Of a stretch of DNA of 33,164 nt, positions 16,107 to 24,934 are shown piece by piece; the first letter of the stretch is position 1; the number at the start of each line of letters is the position of its first letter. Source of the DNA: UBA817 sp049889215. GTDB lineage: Bacteria; Margulisbacteria; Marinamargulisbacteria; UBA817. The position numbers and the translations under genes are program-made. The notes below the pieces were generated by a model that was not told the origin of the DNA, did no database searches, and saw only the letters and a program-made list of their open reading frames with translations. The stretch covers positions 1 to 33,164 of the forward strand of contig JBMHDV010000033.1 in the NCBI GenBank assembly GCA_049889215.1, read 5' to 3'.

Positions 16107-16137
16107 CCAACCATTAAGTTCAATAAGGGGGGGGACT

Positions 16138-16163
16138 CCCGGGAAATGTGGTGATTTCACGGG
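16138..16163 (+). terminator. Stem-loop after the modular-protein gene
   Basis: CCCGGGAAAT, a six-base loop and ATTTCACGGG form a 10-bp stem with one mismatch, about 30 bp after the stop. It is not followed by a T-run, so intrinsic termination is doubtful; a 3'-end protecting hairpin is possible. An eight-G run precedes it. Confidence 0.35.
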
Positions 16164-16318
16164 AAAACGAACTAGAATTAACAACGGCTAATAAAATTTA
16201 ACTCAGTATTTAGTTATGATTCACTGTCAAATTACTCACGAGGTGATAGTGTAATCTCACCATGTGTTTGGGAAGAGACTTTATTTTAAGCTAAATAGAA
16301 GGTAGTGTCAAATCGCTT

Positions 16319-16912
16319 CTACTTCTGACTCATGGCAATGGCAGATAAATACACTTGCTCGTCATCCAGCTGATTTGAAAAGCGGTGGAAGATGTCAGGT
16401 ACAATACGGCCTTGAGGTAAGTGGAATCCAATGAGTGTTGCTGCTTGCCCATCGTTTCGGTGGATGGTCGTTTTTCCCATGGTATTTTCACCTATAATAA
16501 TGGTATTGGGGTGTTTTTTTAGTACATGAGCGCTGGCTTCTGCTGCTGACGCTGTTTGGGCATTCACCAATACAATGATTTTTTTGCTGGCAATAACGGG
16601 GTGATCGATGGGGCGGGTGACCAAGTTGGTTATGGATCCATCATCCAAACGAATTAAGGCGTTACTCGTTACGAATAAGGCTGAAAATTGCAGTGCGTCA
16701 CGTAATTGGCCGCCTTGGTTTGATCGTAAATCAATTAAGATATTGAGTGGTTTTTTTGCAAAAGATTGACATTCTTGCTGGGTCTTAAGTGTTACATTTT
16801 GACTAGCAAAACTTTGGATTTTAAAGCTAATAAAGTTAGAGATGGGTTTGACCGTAATGGCGTTACTCTGAAGGCAAATGAGGCAGATCGCAAGTGATAT
16901 GAGTTTAAACAA
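16319..16912 (-). CDS. Minimal S41-family (C-terminal processing) peptidase, exported
   Basis: This 197-residue protein is a compact version of the S41 serine protease domain. An N-terminal signal peptide (MFKLISLAICLICLQSNA) sends it to the periplasm. IDLRSNQGGQLRDA (60-73) matches the conserved DLRxNxGG strand. The catalytic Ser lies in TASAAE (S122) and the Lys in GENTMGK (K147), 25 residues apart as in E. coli Prc (S430, K455). There is no PDZ domain, unlike Prc and CtpA, so substrate choice must differ. It is the last gene of a four-gene operon and overlaps the STAS gene by 8 bp. A role in cutting a periplasmic signalling component is plausible but unproven. Confidence 0.85.
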   Translation of the reverse strand: MFKLISLAICLICLQSNAITVKPISNFISFKIQSFASQNVTLKTQQECQSFAKKPLNILIDLRSNQGGQLRDALQFSALFVTSNALIRLDDGSITNLVTRPIDHPVIASKKIIVLVNAQTASAAEASAHVLKKHPNTIIIGENTMGKTTIHRNDGQAATLIGFHLPQGRIVPDIFHRFSNQLDDEQVYLSAIAMSQK

Positions 16913-17207
16913 AGGTAAAAAAGTCGGTTAAGCCGGAAATCTCAAAAATGTCTTTTAAAAAGTCGTCCAGCCCTTTAATTGTAACGGTACCATTTAACTG
17001 GTTGGCTTTTTTATCCGCCAAGATAAATACGCGTAACCCTGTGGATGAAATGTAATCCACGTCACTGCAATCGATGGTGATATTTGCTGAATCTTCAGTA
17101 ATGGCTGGCAATAATTGGGCTTCAAGTTGATTGGCGGTTAATGTATCAATTCGACCAGCGACAACAATGGTATTGGTATCCTCTTGATGCAAAATGGTGA
17201 TGCTCAT
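16905..17207 (-). CDS. STAS-domain anti-sigma factor antagonist-like protein
   Basis: The 100-residue cytosolic protein is a single STAS domain of the SpoIIAA/RsbV type. The phospho-acceptor region reads DYISSTGLRVF; by alignment with RsbV (DSTG) the phosphorylated residue is probably S55. In this family the unphosphorylated form binds its HATPase kinase partner and frees the downstream target, while the phosphorylated form is inactive. Its ATG overlaps the SpoIIE/HATPase gene stop by four bases, so it is almost certainly the substrate of both the phosphatase and the kinase domain encoded just upstream. The final target, whether a sigma factor or another effector, is not in the window. Confidence 0.92.
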   Translation of the reverse strand: MSITILHQEDTNTIVVAGRIDTLTANQLEAQLLPAITEDSANITIDCSDVDYISSTGLRVFILADKKANQLNGTVTIKGLDDFLKDIFEISGLTDFFTFV

Positions 17208-19114
17208 GATAGCTCCTTAATAATTTTGAGTTTATTTTTGTCATCATCCGAGCGATGGTAATGGATGTCAGTGACCATTCGTTTAACGATGTGTATACCC
17301 AAGCCACCAACTGGCTGATCGGTAATGGTATTGCTTGTGTCAATTTCTGGGGCATCGGTTAATGGATTGAATGCACTTGCATCATCTTCAATGTCGATAA
17401 TTACTTGGTTGTCTTGATGGTTAAATGAAACAAAAATGGTGTGCGGCGCATTATCTTTATAGCCGTAAAAAATGGTGTTTGATAAAAGCTCTTCCATGAC
17501 CAAGTTAATGCTTTTTTGGTCTTTACTGGCAAGGTCATGGTGCTTGGCAAAAATATCGGTAACGTGTTGCAGTTTAATCAGCTCATTAATATCATTTTGA
17601 AACGAAATAACCAAAGGGTTTTGTATTTCTTTTTTTGTGGTGCTGATTGATATGCTGAGCATGGTAATGTCATCGTGAGCTGGTGTATCGCCAATAAAAT
17701 GGTCGAGGGCATTAGTAACTGCTTTAATGGTGGCTGCTGGGGATGATGTTGGCGCGTCATTAAGTGCGGCGATGAGTCGGTTATCACCAAAAAGTTCGTT
17801 GCTTGCATTGTGAGCTTCAGTGACACCGTCTGTTGTTAAAAGTAGTTGACAGTTTGCGGGCAATTGGTGGCGCTTAGCAGGGTAGTATTGATGTTCATTA
17901 ATGCCCAATACGGTGCCTTTTGTGGATGGTAATGATTCGATTTTATCTGCTAATATCAGTGGGCTGGGGTGCCCAGCATTAATGTAATGAATAATGCCTG
18001 TTTGTGTATCGATCGCAGCAAAGAATACCGTAATAAACATCATGTTGGGGTTGTATTGGCTGATTTGCTTGTTGACGGTGGTGATAATATCGGTTGGGTC
18101 ATCGTAGTGATTGATGGTGGTTCGAAGGCTGGTTAAAGTGGCTGCCATTACCAAAGCCGCAGCGACGCCTTTGCCAGATACATCTCCAATGGTAACGTAA
18201 ATGGTTGTGCCTTTTTCGATCACATCATAAAAATCACCACCAACATCTTTGGCTGGGGTAATGCTTGCACAAATGCTTATATTGTCGTTGTGGTGGAGTT
18301 CTGGGTTGGGGTTTAATAAATTCATTTGAATGTCGTGTGCAATGGTTAACTCTTTTTTTATCTCCGCATTTTTAGCAGAGGTTTCTGTTAGTTGTTGGAT
18401 ATGCGTTTCAAGTTCATGCAGCAGCGTTAAGTAATTGGTGGCAAACCCACCGATTTCATCAGTTAAGGCGGTGACTTGTTTTATCTCAGTCGTATTTGTT
18501 TTTGTAATGTCAAATTGGTAACGTTCAACATCTTTGGTGAAGTTCGTGAGTGTTTTTAGTGGTTGAGTAATGCCTTTAATAACACGATTCAAGAGCCATA
18601 ATGTAAACGCCATAATCAGCGGAATTACCAATAAGATTATGGGTAATACTGATTTTAAATGTGCCCAAATAATGTCGGTATTCATTCCAACGAAAACATG
18701 ACCCAAATGCCCATTAAGAATGGGGTGGCTGACCTGAATGGCGGTAATGGCAGGCAGGGGTGACACAATGGTTGGATCAGGTGTGTTTAATTGCTTCAGA
18801 ACGGGTTCAGGGATTTGTGGTACAAATGAGTCAATCAAGATTTCAAATTGTTTGTTCGTGATCATGACATATTGAATGCTGTCTTGTTGGGTATAGTTAA
18901 TGATCAAATCTTGGAATATCGACACATCCATTGTAGCGAGTTCTATGGCCGCTGAATCGGCGATGGTTTGGGCAATGGCTTGGCCGCTGCTGGTGAGTTC
19001 TTTAGTAATTAAGTGTTTGGTAGTTATGCTAACAATGGCTAAAATTGCGACGGTAATCCCAATAAATGCAAGGATTAATCGTGATAGTATTTTTTTAAAG
19101 ATGGTGGTGTTCAT
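17204..19114 (-). CDS. Membrane SpoIIE/PP2C phosphatase fused to HATPase anti-sigma kinase domain
   Basis: The 636-residue inner-membrane signalling protein has a membrane helix at 13-33, a periplasmic sensor region (about 34-153, perhaps Cache-like), a second helix (156-176), a HAMP-like linker (178-230), a coiled coil and a SpoIIE-type PP2C domain (about 255-490). Metal-binding motifs are present: GGDFYD (D294), GDVSGKG (D311), TTDGVTE (D429) and HDDIT. A C-terminal HATPase domain of the RsbW/SpoIIAB type (about 500-636) follows, with N-box EELLSN (N546), DDA (577-579) and GGLGIHIV. Phosphatase and kinase for one STAS protein are thus on one chain, an RsbU-RsbW fusion. It overlaps the binding-protein gene and the STAS gene by four bases each (ATGA). 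The likely input is the upstream periplasmic protein. Confidence 0.93.
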   Translation of the reverse strand: MNTTIFKKILSRLILAFIGITVAILAIVSITTKHLITKELTSSGQAIAQTIADSAAIELATMDVSIFQDLIINYTQQDSIQYVMITNKQFEILIDSFVPQIPEPVLKQLNTPDPTIVSPLPAITAIQVSHPILNGHLGHVFVGMNTDIIWAHLKSVLPIILLVIPLIMAFTLWLLNRVIKGITQPLKTLTNFTKDVERYQFDITKTNTTEIKQVTALTDEIGGFATNYLTLLHELETHIQQLTETSAKNAEIKKELTIAHDIQMNLLNPNPELHHNDNISICASITPAKDVGGDFYDVIEKGTTIYVTIGDVSGKGVAAALVMAATLTSLRTTINHYDDPTDIITTVNKQISQYNPNMMFITVFFAAIDTQTGIIHYINAGHPSPLILADKIESLPSTKGTVLGINEHQYYPAKRHQLPANCQLLLTTDGVTEAHNASNELFGDNRLIAALNDAPTSSPAATIKAVTNALDHFIGDTPAHDDITMLSISISTTKKEIQNPLVISFQNDINELIKLQHVTDIFAKHHDLASKDQKSINLVMEELLSNTIFYGYKDNAPHTIFVSFNHQDNQVIIDIEDDASAFNPLTDAPEIDTSNTITDQPVGGLGIHIVKRMVTDIHYHRSDDDKNKLKIIKELS

Positions 19115-20184
19115 TGAGCGATTTCCTGCCAGCCAGTGCGGGTATATGTGGTGAGTATTGGGGATGTTTTTGGGAGTAGGTTTTGAATTGTGTCATGTTG
19201 TTTAATTAGGGATTCAGGACGGTGACTTTTAAGGATGTTTGCCAATAGCAATGTGTTTTTATAACCTTCATAGCGAATTGGATTGAATTCTTGGTTGGTA
19301 ATGGCTTTAAATTCAGTCAAATCTGTTGCTGCTAGTTTGGTGGGCATAATTTGCGAATACACCAAGTGTTTGGTTGCAAATGGGTGGTTATCGAGCTTTA
19401 TGATCATTCCTTGAGGGTCTGAAAAAGATAGTGTTGCAATCGGAATATCAGATAGTTCCCGTACGGCTTTGATTATGCCTGCGGATGCCTCATAGGCAGA
19501 TACGCTGATAATGGCGTCTGGGCTATGGTTGAGTAATAATTTTGCATCACTTGAAAAATCGTCATGAAACGCTTTGCCACGGTGGTAACTGACAATGGTG
19601 CTCGGGTTAAGTTTGTGCTTTTTTAATGCGGCTTCAATGCCCATCAATCCGCTTTTTCCAAAGGCATCTTTTTGAATGTAAACGGCGATATTTTTCTTTT
19701 TTTGCTGAACAAAATGATTCACAATGGCGGCTGCTTCTTGCCAATAAGTGGGGCGCCAATGAAACGTTTGGTTGCCGATAGTGCCTTGATGAAAAATATG
19801 TGCGCCTGTAATCGGAAACACAAGCGGGCGATTGTACTTAATGATTAATGGGCTCGCTTGCAATGTGGTTGGCGTACCTACATAACTAAATAGCAGATCA
19901 ACATTATGATCTTCAACTAGTTTGATTGTATTCTCGACGGTTTTATTTGGCTGATACTCATCATCAAGTGGAATCAATTTTAATCGTTGGCCATTAATGC
20001 CGCCAGTTGCATTGATATGTTCGATGGTAGGTAGGATGCCTTCCAACAGACTGCTGCCTAAGTGTCCGGATGGACCAGATAGTGGTGCTGACATTCCAAT
20101 GACAATGGCTGATTGGCCAATGATTTTCATGGGTAAAATGAATAAGATAAGCACAATAACGATTTTTTTTAATGAAAATTGCAT
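19111..20184 (-). CDS. Periplasmic ligand-binding protein (branched-chain amino-acid/amide type)
   Basis: The 357-residue protein has a signal peptide (1-25, ending MKIIGQSA) and the two-lobe periplasmic binding fold: IVIGMSAPLSGPSG near the N-terminus, then HINATGGINGQRLKLIPLDD and a lobe-2 region around VNHFVQQKKKNIAVYIQKD. These resemble LivJ, UrtA and AmiC-type proteins that bind amino acids, urea or amides. No ABC permease or ATPase genes are nearby; it is instead the first gene of a signalling operon and overlaps the SpoIIE/HATPase gene by four bases. A sensory role, handing ligand status to the membrane phosphatase, is therefore more likely than transport. The ligand is unknown. No ribosome-binding site is visible before the ATG. 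Confidence 0.9.
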   Translation of the reverse strand: MQFSLKKIVIVLILFILPMKIIGQSAIVIGMSAPLSGPSGHLGSSLLEGILPTIEHINATGGINGQRLKLIPLDDEYQPNKTVENTIKLVEDHNVDLLFSYVGTPTTLQASPLIIKYNRPLVFPITGAHIFHQGTIGNQTFHWRPTYWQEAAAIVNHFVQQKKKNIAVYIQKDAFGKSGLMGIEAALKKHKLNPSTIVSYHRGKAFHDDFSSDAKLLLNHSPDAIISVSAYEASAGIIKAVRELSDIPIATLSFSDPQGMIIKLDNHPFATKHLVYSQIMPTKLAATDLTEFKAITNQEFNPIRYEGYKNTLLLANILKSHRPESLIKQHDTIQNLLPKTSPILTTYTRTGWQEIAQ

Positions 20185-20209
20185 GTGTATCTACTATTCT
20201 ATAGTTAAA

Positions 20210-21100
20210 ATGTTAAACGCGATAGATATTAATCAATTTCTTGCTCAGGAAACCATGGGGGCGAGTGACGGTTCAACAAATAACGTTGCTGCGATGTTGT
20301 CAGCAATGTCATTGTCAGCAATTCAATTGGTTGCACAACATAAAGTGTCTCGCGATGTTGGGCTCTATTGCATGCTGTTAAAGCAGGACCAACTTGGCTT
20401 GTTTGACGCATCGACAGGTAAGAAGGTTTTATTTCAATATGAACCTGCCACTGGTTTGATATCGGTGAATGAGCACCGTGCCCAAGCAAACGAAATTTCA
20501 TTTTTTTTGCATCGGTTAAATCAATTGGCGCAAATTGGGTTGGCCATACCTCATCTTAAAGGGGTTGAGGGAAATGCAGAGCAATCACCACAATTGCCTG
20601 AACTTCCAGCGCCGTTAATTGCAAAACTTGCTCAGGTATTTCACTTTTCTCTGCCATTGGAATGGGAATCCTTGGATTCAGCTCAGTTTAAGCCCATGGT
20701 TCAGTTGCTAAATGCCTTAGCCAAAACCATACAACAAACGGTTCGGGTGTCGAATGATGATGCAAAAATGACGGTGCTTTTTGATTATGTTCGTGATGTG
20801 ATTTCATCACAGAATTTAAATCACTCCGATGATGTTGTTTTGGTTACCAATAAAACAACGGCTGGTAAATCAAGTGGCGTGATTTATACAATGCAAATCT
20901 CGTTATCTCAGATCACCATTGAATTTCAACGGCAAGGCGACGTGTCTTCGATTGTGCTTCAGCCAAATCAACACGTTGCAACACTAGATGGTGAGTCTAT
21001 TAAGGCCAATGGCATTGACTGGGTGATTCAGCAATGCCAAAAAATAGCTGGTGATATGAATTCAAATAAAGCCGCTGTATTTGAATCAATCGTTGCTTAA
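20210..21100 (+). CDS. Unknown cytosolic protein, divergent to the signalling operon
   Basis: This protein of about 296 residues is assumed to start at the ATG at 20210. Longer in-frame starts exist (ATG at 20183 and further upstream), but they would overlap the divergent binding-protein gene. There is no signal peptide or membrane segment, and no family is recognised. The N-terminal third is helical and Ala/Ser-rich; the C-terminal third (about 215-296) looks beta-rich, with TMQISLSQITIEFQR. No Shine-Dalgarno is seen. It lies head-to-head with the operon (25 bp between start codons) and tail-to-tail with the large kinase gene (11 bp). It might be co-regulated with the operon; there is no direct evidence. 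Confidence 0.68.
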   Translation: MLNAIDINQFLAQETMGASDGSTNNVAAMLSAMSLSAIQLVAQHKVSRDVGLYCMLLKQDQLGLFDASTGKKVLFQYEPATGLISVNEHRAQANEISFFLHRLNQLAQIGLAIPHLKGVEGNAEQSPQLPELPAPLIAKLAQVFHFSLPLEWESLDSAQFKPMVQLLNALAKTIQQTVRVSNDDAKMTVLFDYVRDVISSQNLNHSDDVVLVTNKTTAGKSSGVIYTMQISLSQITIEFQRQGDVSSIVLQPNQHVATLDGESIKANGIDWVIQQCQKIAGDMNSNKAAVFESIVA

Positions 21101-21111
21101 TGATGATGTTG

Positions 21112-24100
21112 TTATGTATCTGTTATTTGGCTCGCTAGCCGCGGCGTCAAAAATTCTAATGCTTTTTTTGCTGACCATCGCGTTGTAGGGTTTTTATCTA
21201 ATAGCCCATTGATGGCTTCGTTAAACGGTTTTGGAATGCCTGATGTATCTAGCGTGTTGGACTCAATTGCGTTTGCAATATTTTTAAGTAGAACATCGAC
21301 GCTAATCGATTGTGCGATAGATTCCAATTTGAATGGAAATTGACCTGTCCACAGTTGGTATAAGCTGATGCCCAATGCCCAAGCATCTTTTTTAATAGGG
21401 GATTCAGTAATATCGAAATTTTCGATGCCAAAAATAGTCACATCGCGAGGCATATACATTGGTGTTCCCAACATTAAGGCATGTCTTGCGATGTCATTTT
21501 CGGTGGGTGGAATTGCATTTCGTCCGGTTCCAAAATCAATCCAATGAGCATGTCCCTCCTGATCAATGATGAAGTTTTGAGGTTTGATGTCATTATGAAT
21601 AAACCCAATGGATTCAAATTCAGCTAGACCTTTAATTAAATCAATGCTGATGCTCGATGCTTGATTTACTTTTTCTGTTGCTGAAAGCTGTGAGTTCGGG
21701 TCATTTAATGTTTCAACTGTTGTTTCGCCAGATTCTTTGCCAAGGGTCATAAAGGTGTATCCTTTTGGTCCGATATTACTTTCTAAAATGGCTTGGTCTT
21801 GAAGTTGAATAATACTTGTTTTTGATAGGCTTAGGTGGTTTTTGACTTCGTTTTCAAAGTCATCAAACGACGACTTATCAAAAAATACAGATTTACCAAC
21901 AATGACAATTTCCTGTGTCGCCATGTTTCTTGCTAATCGAATTTTTTTAAACCCACCTTGGCCAACCAATGTTGCTTTTTCGACTTGGCCTGTTTTGTGT
22001 GAAAACTTATCTTTTAAAAAATGAGCAATGCCCAGTTGATTGGCTTCTGCTTCTGATACATGGGTAAGCAGTTCGTATTTATTGCCTTGTGCCCCCTCAA
22101 TAATGGTGTATTGTTGGGTCTCTGATTTCTCTAACTTAGTGCCACTAAATCGTGCATGATTAACCTCAGATAAGATTGTTTCGATTTGATTTCTGTAAGT
22201 GGTGTAATTACGGCTATTCCAAATGCTTTGAGACGTGAATAAGTGCTTCATGTTAATGCCTTGAAATTGACCATTTGTGTTTAGTTCGATGAGGTTGGAT
22301 TCAATGGTCATGGCCAGTTGTTCAATTTGGTTTAAACACTGAAAGCGATCTTTTTTTGGCAATGCATGGATTGATTCAACGATGGTTTGAAGATGATTGA
22401 TATTTTGTTGCGTATTGATTCTTGTCGCTGTTTTAGTCAGATTGTTTTGAAGCGTTTCAAGTGTTTGAAGTAATGTTGGTTGGTGGGTTTTTAGAATGGT
22501 GCTAAGTGGTGATGCAGTTTTTGGCTGGCTCAATACAACCTCACCATTCCAATTTTCAATTGGGGCTTGTAGGTTATCTGCAGCGCTTGGATTTATGACG
22601 CATGTGCCAAGTTTAAAGGATGTGGTTGGGCTGCCATTTAATGGAAGCGTGATGGTTTGTTCAGCTGTAAGCGACGCCTCGACTTCGGTTGCTTTTCCAT
22701 TCATTGATTCGAATGATGCTGATGTTTGAATGCTAATTTGGTTTTGTGAGTCAATATTTAGTGCAATGGTTCTTTTTCTGCTATTTTCTGATGGTAAATT
22801 AGGGAGTTGATCTTGGAGGTCAAAAACCATATGGTGGTTGGTCGCAGCCATGTATTTTGTGGATAGTAGTTCCAGTACTTGGCGTGTGGCTGCATTTTCT
22901 GGTAAATGCTGTTCAATAAATGTTGCAATTTTCTGATGATTAAATGTGTCGTCATCATCTCTTGGAAAACAGGCCGCTTCTAAAGCTGTTTGTGTTGCGG
23001 CTTTGTCTAAAATTGAAGAATCAATTGATATTAGGTGTTTAAGGACATTAAATGCGTGATAGTTGGGAATATTGTGATTGCCATATGCGGTTGCCCCATC
23101 TGAAGAGGTTAGGTTCAATACAGCGAGGTTTTGAGTTAGGTTAAGTGCCAATTGTTGGTTGGTGCTTTGATGTGCATGAAATAGTTGTTGATTGGTTGTG
23201 TGAATATCACTTTCAATATCGGACAGATGATCCGAGCGATCCAGCATGGCTAAGCTTGCCGATACAAGGACGTTTTGAATGGTTGGGTCCACGTTTGTTT
23301 TCGCGATGATCCCAGGCATCATTGCGCTACGTTCGGTGTAGCTTTTGGTGTTTAACTTGTTTATTTCTTCAATTATTTCATGGCTTACTTCGCCAATGGC
23401 ATCTTGAAACGACCCACGTTCTAGCATGTTTATTTTATTAGAAATAGCATCTTTTTGTTGTGATAATTGCTGTTGATCCGCTTGGCTTAAATGTGGGGCT
23501 TTTAATTGTGCTTTGATGGTTTCTTTTTCATGATTGAGATTGGCAATTTCGTTAAATTGAGTCACTTCCAGATGTTGCAAGAATTTGATTTGGCTGGTTA
23601 AAGTTTGTGATGATGCAGCTTTAATGGTTTGTTGAATGTGGGCTTTAACAATGGTGATTAAAATGGTTGGGTCTTTTTCGGCAAGATTATCAAACATGGT
23701 TTGAAAGTCGTTGGGGTGTTGCAGTATTCGGTTGATAAATTCATGCACCATTGCTGGGGTTGATTTCAATTCATTGATTCTTTCTTCTGGAACACTGCCA
23801 TTGGATATGCCAAAAAATGATGGGGTTTCAGCGATTGTTGAATCAAGTGACCCATGCTTGATGTGGGCTTCAAGTGACTTTGATAATAATAGGCCGGTTG
23901 ATGGGCTATTTTGCAGTAAATCAGGAATTTGGGATAGGGCATCATCCATGGTTTCAGTTAAATATTGTCGAACAACGCCCAGAGTTACTTCATTTAATAG
24001 TTGGCAGTTTATTTTATCTGGCACCTGTTTTAATAGTCCGGTTAATTTAGTTAAATCACCGTCTGAGGCTTCCACAAGATAGCCAGATGCATCTTGTAAA

Positions 24101-24789
24101 AAAACAGCTGGGGAGCTGAATTTTTTCATTAGATCCAGGCCGTCAGATAAAGTGATTTCATTTTGGGTCATTTTTTTTGAAATGGCTAAAGATAGTTCCT
24201 GACTTCGTACCTCTTCACCATCAGTTAATCGAATGGTGTAACTCAGCAAATGCTTACTAACGGCGCCATTGTGCTGGGTTAAATCCTGTAAAATATAGTC
24301 GCGTGAAATGGTGGTTTTGGCCAGTTGTGTTGCAATGGCGTTATTGCATTTATCGATGAGTGTTTGAGTGGCTAGTTTTCGTTTACCTGAACTGGTTAAA
24401 TGGCGCTCTGCTTCATTGCGAAGGGCGATTAAGTCTTGTAAAAGATCGGCATCATTGGCCCATTCCTTGTGGTTAAATGAATCGACCATCTTATCCAGTT
24501 TAGTGAGTGAGCTTCCGCGGTATTCTACGGGCAACATAAAGCGGCTCTTAACGCCTAAACCACGGGTCCGGTGACTGATGTCCTTCCAGTGTGTGACCAC
24601 TTGACCAAGATTACCGCTTCCGGTTTTTAATTCGGTCAGTGCCGCACTTAACGATGTTTTACGATGATTGGCTGATTTAAATGTTTTTTTACCGGTGGGG
24701 GTATTGATGGTCATGGTGTCGGGGGTGTGCCCAATGCCAAATTCATGACCTACGCTTGGATGATGGATGTTTTCCGGATTAATGTTCAT
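21112..24789 (-). CDS. Large protein with C-terminal Ser/Thr kinase domain
   Basis: The likely start is the ATG at 24789 (GGCAGG, 5 nt upstream); an in-frame GTG at 24795 is less likely. The 1225-residue protein has about 900 helical, Gln/Asn/His-rich residues with no recognised domain or signal peptide, then a protein kinase domain (about 941-1215). Visible kinase motifs are the Gly loop GQGGFKKIRL, the ATP-binding Lys in IVIVGKS (about K966), the catalytic loop HNDIKPQN (about D1067, N1072), DFG (about D1085), GTPMYMPRD in place of the APE motif, and DAWALGISLYQLWTG. Catalytic residues are intact, so it should be active. Size, lack of export signal and neighbours suggest a host-directed kinase effector; that is inference. 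Confidence 0.88.
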   Translation of the reverse strand: MNINPENIHHPSVGHEFGIGHTPDTMTINTPTGKKTFKSANHRKTSLSAALTELKTGSGNLGQVVTHWKDISHRTRGLGVKSRFMLPVEYRGSSLTKLDKMVDSFNHKEWANDADLLQDLIALRNEAERHLTSSGKRKLATQTLIDKCNNAIATQLAKTTISRDYILQDLTQHNGAVSKHLLSYTIRLTDGEEVRSQELSLAISKKMTQNEITLSDGLDLMKKFSSPAVFLQDASGYLVEASDGDLTKLTGLLKQVPDKINCQLLNEVTLGVVRQYLTETMDDALSQIPDLLQNSPSTGLLLSKSLEAHIKHGSLDSTIAETPSFFGISNGSVPEERINELKSTPAMVHEFINRILQHPNDFQTMFDNLAEKDPTILITIVKAHIQQTIKAASSQTLTSQIKFLQHLEVTQFNEIANLNHEKETIKAQLKAPHLSQADQQQLSQQKDAISNKINMLERGSFQDAIGEVSHEIIEEINKLNTKSYTERSAMMPGIIAKTNVDPTIQNVLVSASLAMLDRSDHLSDIESDIHTTNQQLFHAHQSTNQQLALNLTQNLAVLNLTSSDGATAYGNHNIPNYHAFNVLKHLISIDSSILDKAATQTALEAACFPRDDDDTFNHQKIATFIEQHLPENAATRQVLELLSTKYMAATNHHMVFDLQDQLPNLPSENSRKRTIALNIDSQNQISIQTSASFESMNGKATEVEASLTAEQTITLPLNGSPTTSFKLGTCVINPSAADNLQAPIENWNGEVVLSQPKTASPLSTILKTHQPTLLQTLETLQNNLTKTATRINTQQNINHLQTIVESIHALPKKDRFQCLNQIEQLAMTIESNLIELNTNGQFQGINMKHLFTSQSIWNSRNYTTYRNQIETILSEVNHARFSGTKLEKSETQQYTIIEGAQGNKYELLTHVSEAEANQLGIAHFLKDKFSHKTGQVEKATLVGQGGFKKIRLARNMATQEIVIVGKSVFFDKSSFDDFENEVKNHLSLSKTSIIQLQDQAILESNIGPKGYTFMTLGKESGETTVETLNDPNSQLSATEKVNQASSISIDLIKGLAEFESIGFIHNDIKPQNFIIDQEGHAHWIDFGTGRNAIPPTENDIARHALMLGTPMYMPRDVTIFGIENFDITESPIKKDAWALGISLYQLWTGQFPFKLESIAQSISVDVLLKNIANAIESNTLDTSGIPKPFNEAINGLLDKNPTTRWSAKKALEFLTPRLASQITDT

Positions 24790-24919
24790 GTGCACCTGCC
24801 AAAATAATGATCTAATTATAATATTGTGGAAAATTAGTTGAATAATGCAATGACTATTTTTGTTGGGTTTAGATTTTGAATTAATTATGAACTTTATGAT
24901 GGTGTTTCAAATTTGGCTT

Positions 24920-24928
24920 TGATACACT
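24920..24928 (+). promoter_or_regulatory. Extended -10 box close to the menB start codon
   Basis: TGATACACT fits an extended -10 (TG-N-hexamer). The hexamer ends only 6 nt before the menB ATG and no Shine-Dalgarno is seen, so transcription may start at or next to the start codon. No convincing -35 was found. Confidence 0.4.
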
Positions 24929-24934
24929 CAAAAT

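Noticed and set aside
16138..16163. Strong rho-independent terminator
   Set aside because: The stem is good but no T-run follows on either strand; kept only as a low-confidence hairpin.
17578..17826. Small ORF inside the SpoIIE/HATPase gene
   Set aside because: It is an out-of-frame shadow of a well-supported gene with no ribosome-binding site.
19997..20209. Longer N-terminus for the unknown protein at 20210
   Set aside because: It would run antisense through the binding-protein signal peptide and start; no ribosome-binding site supports it.
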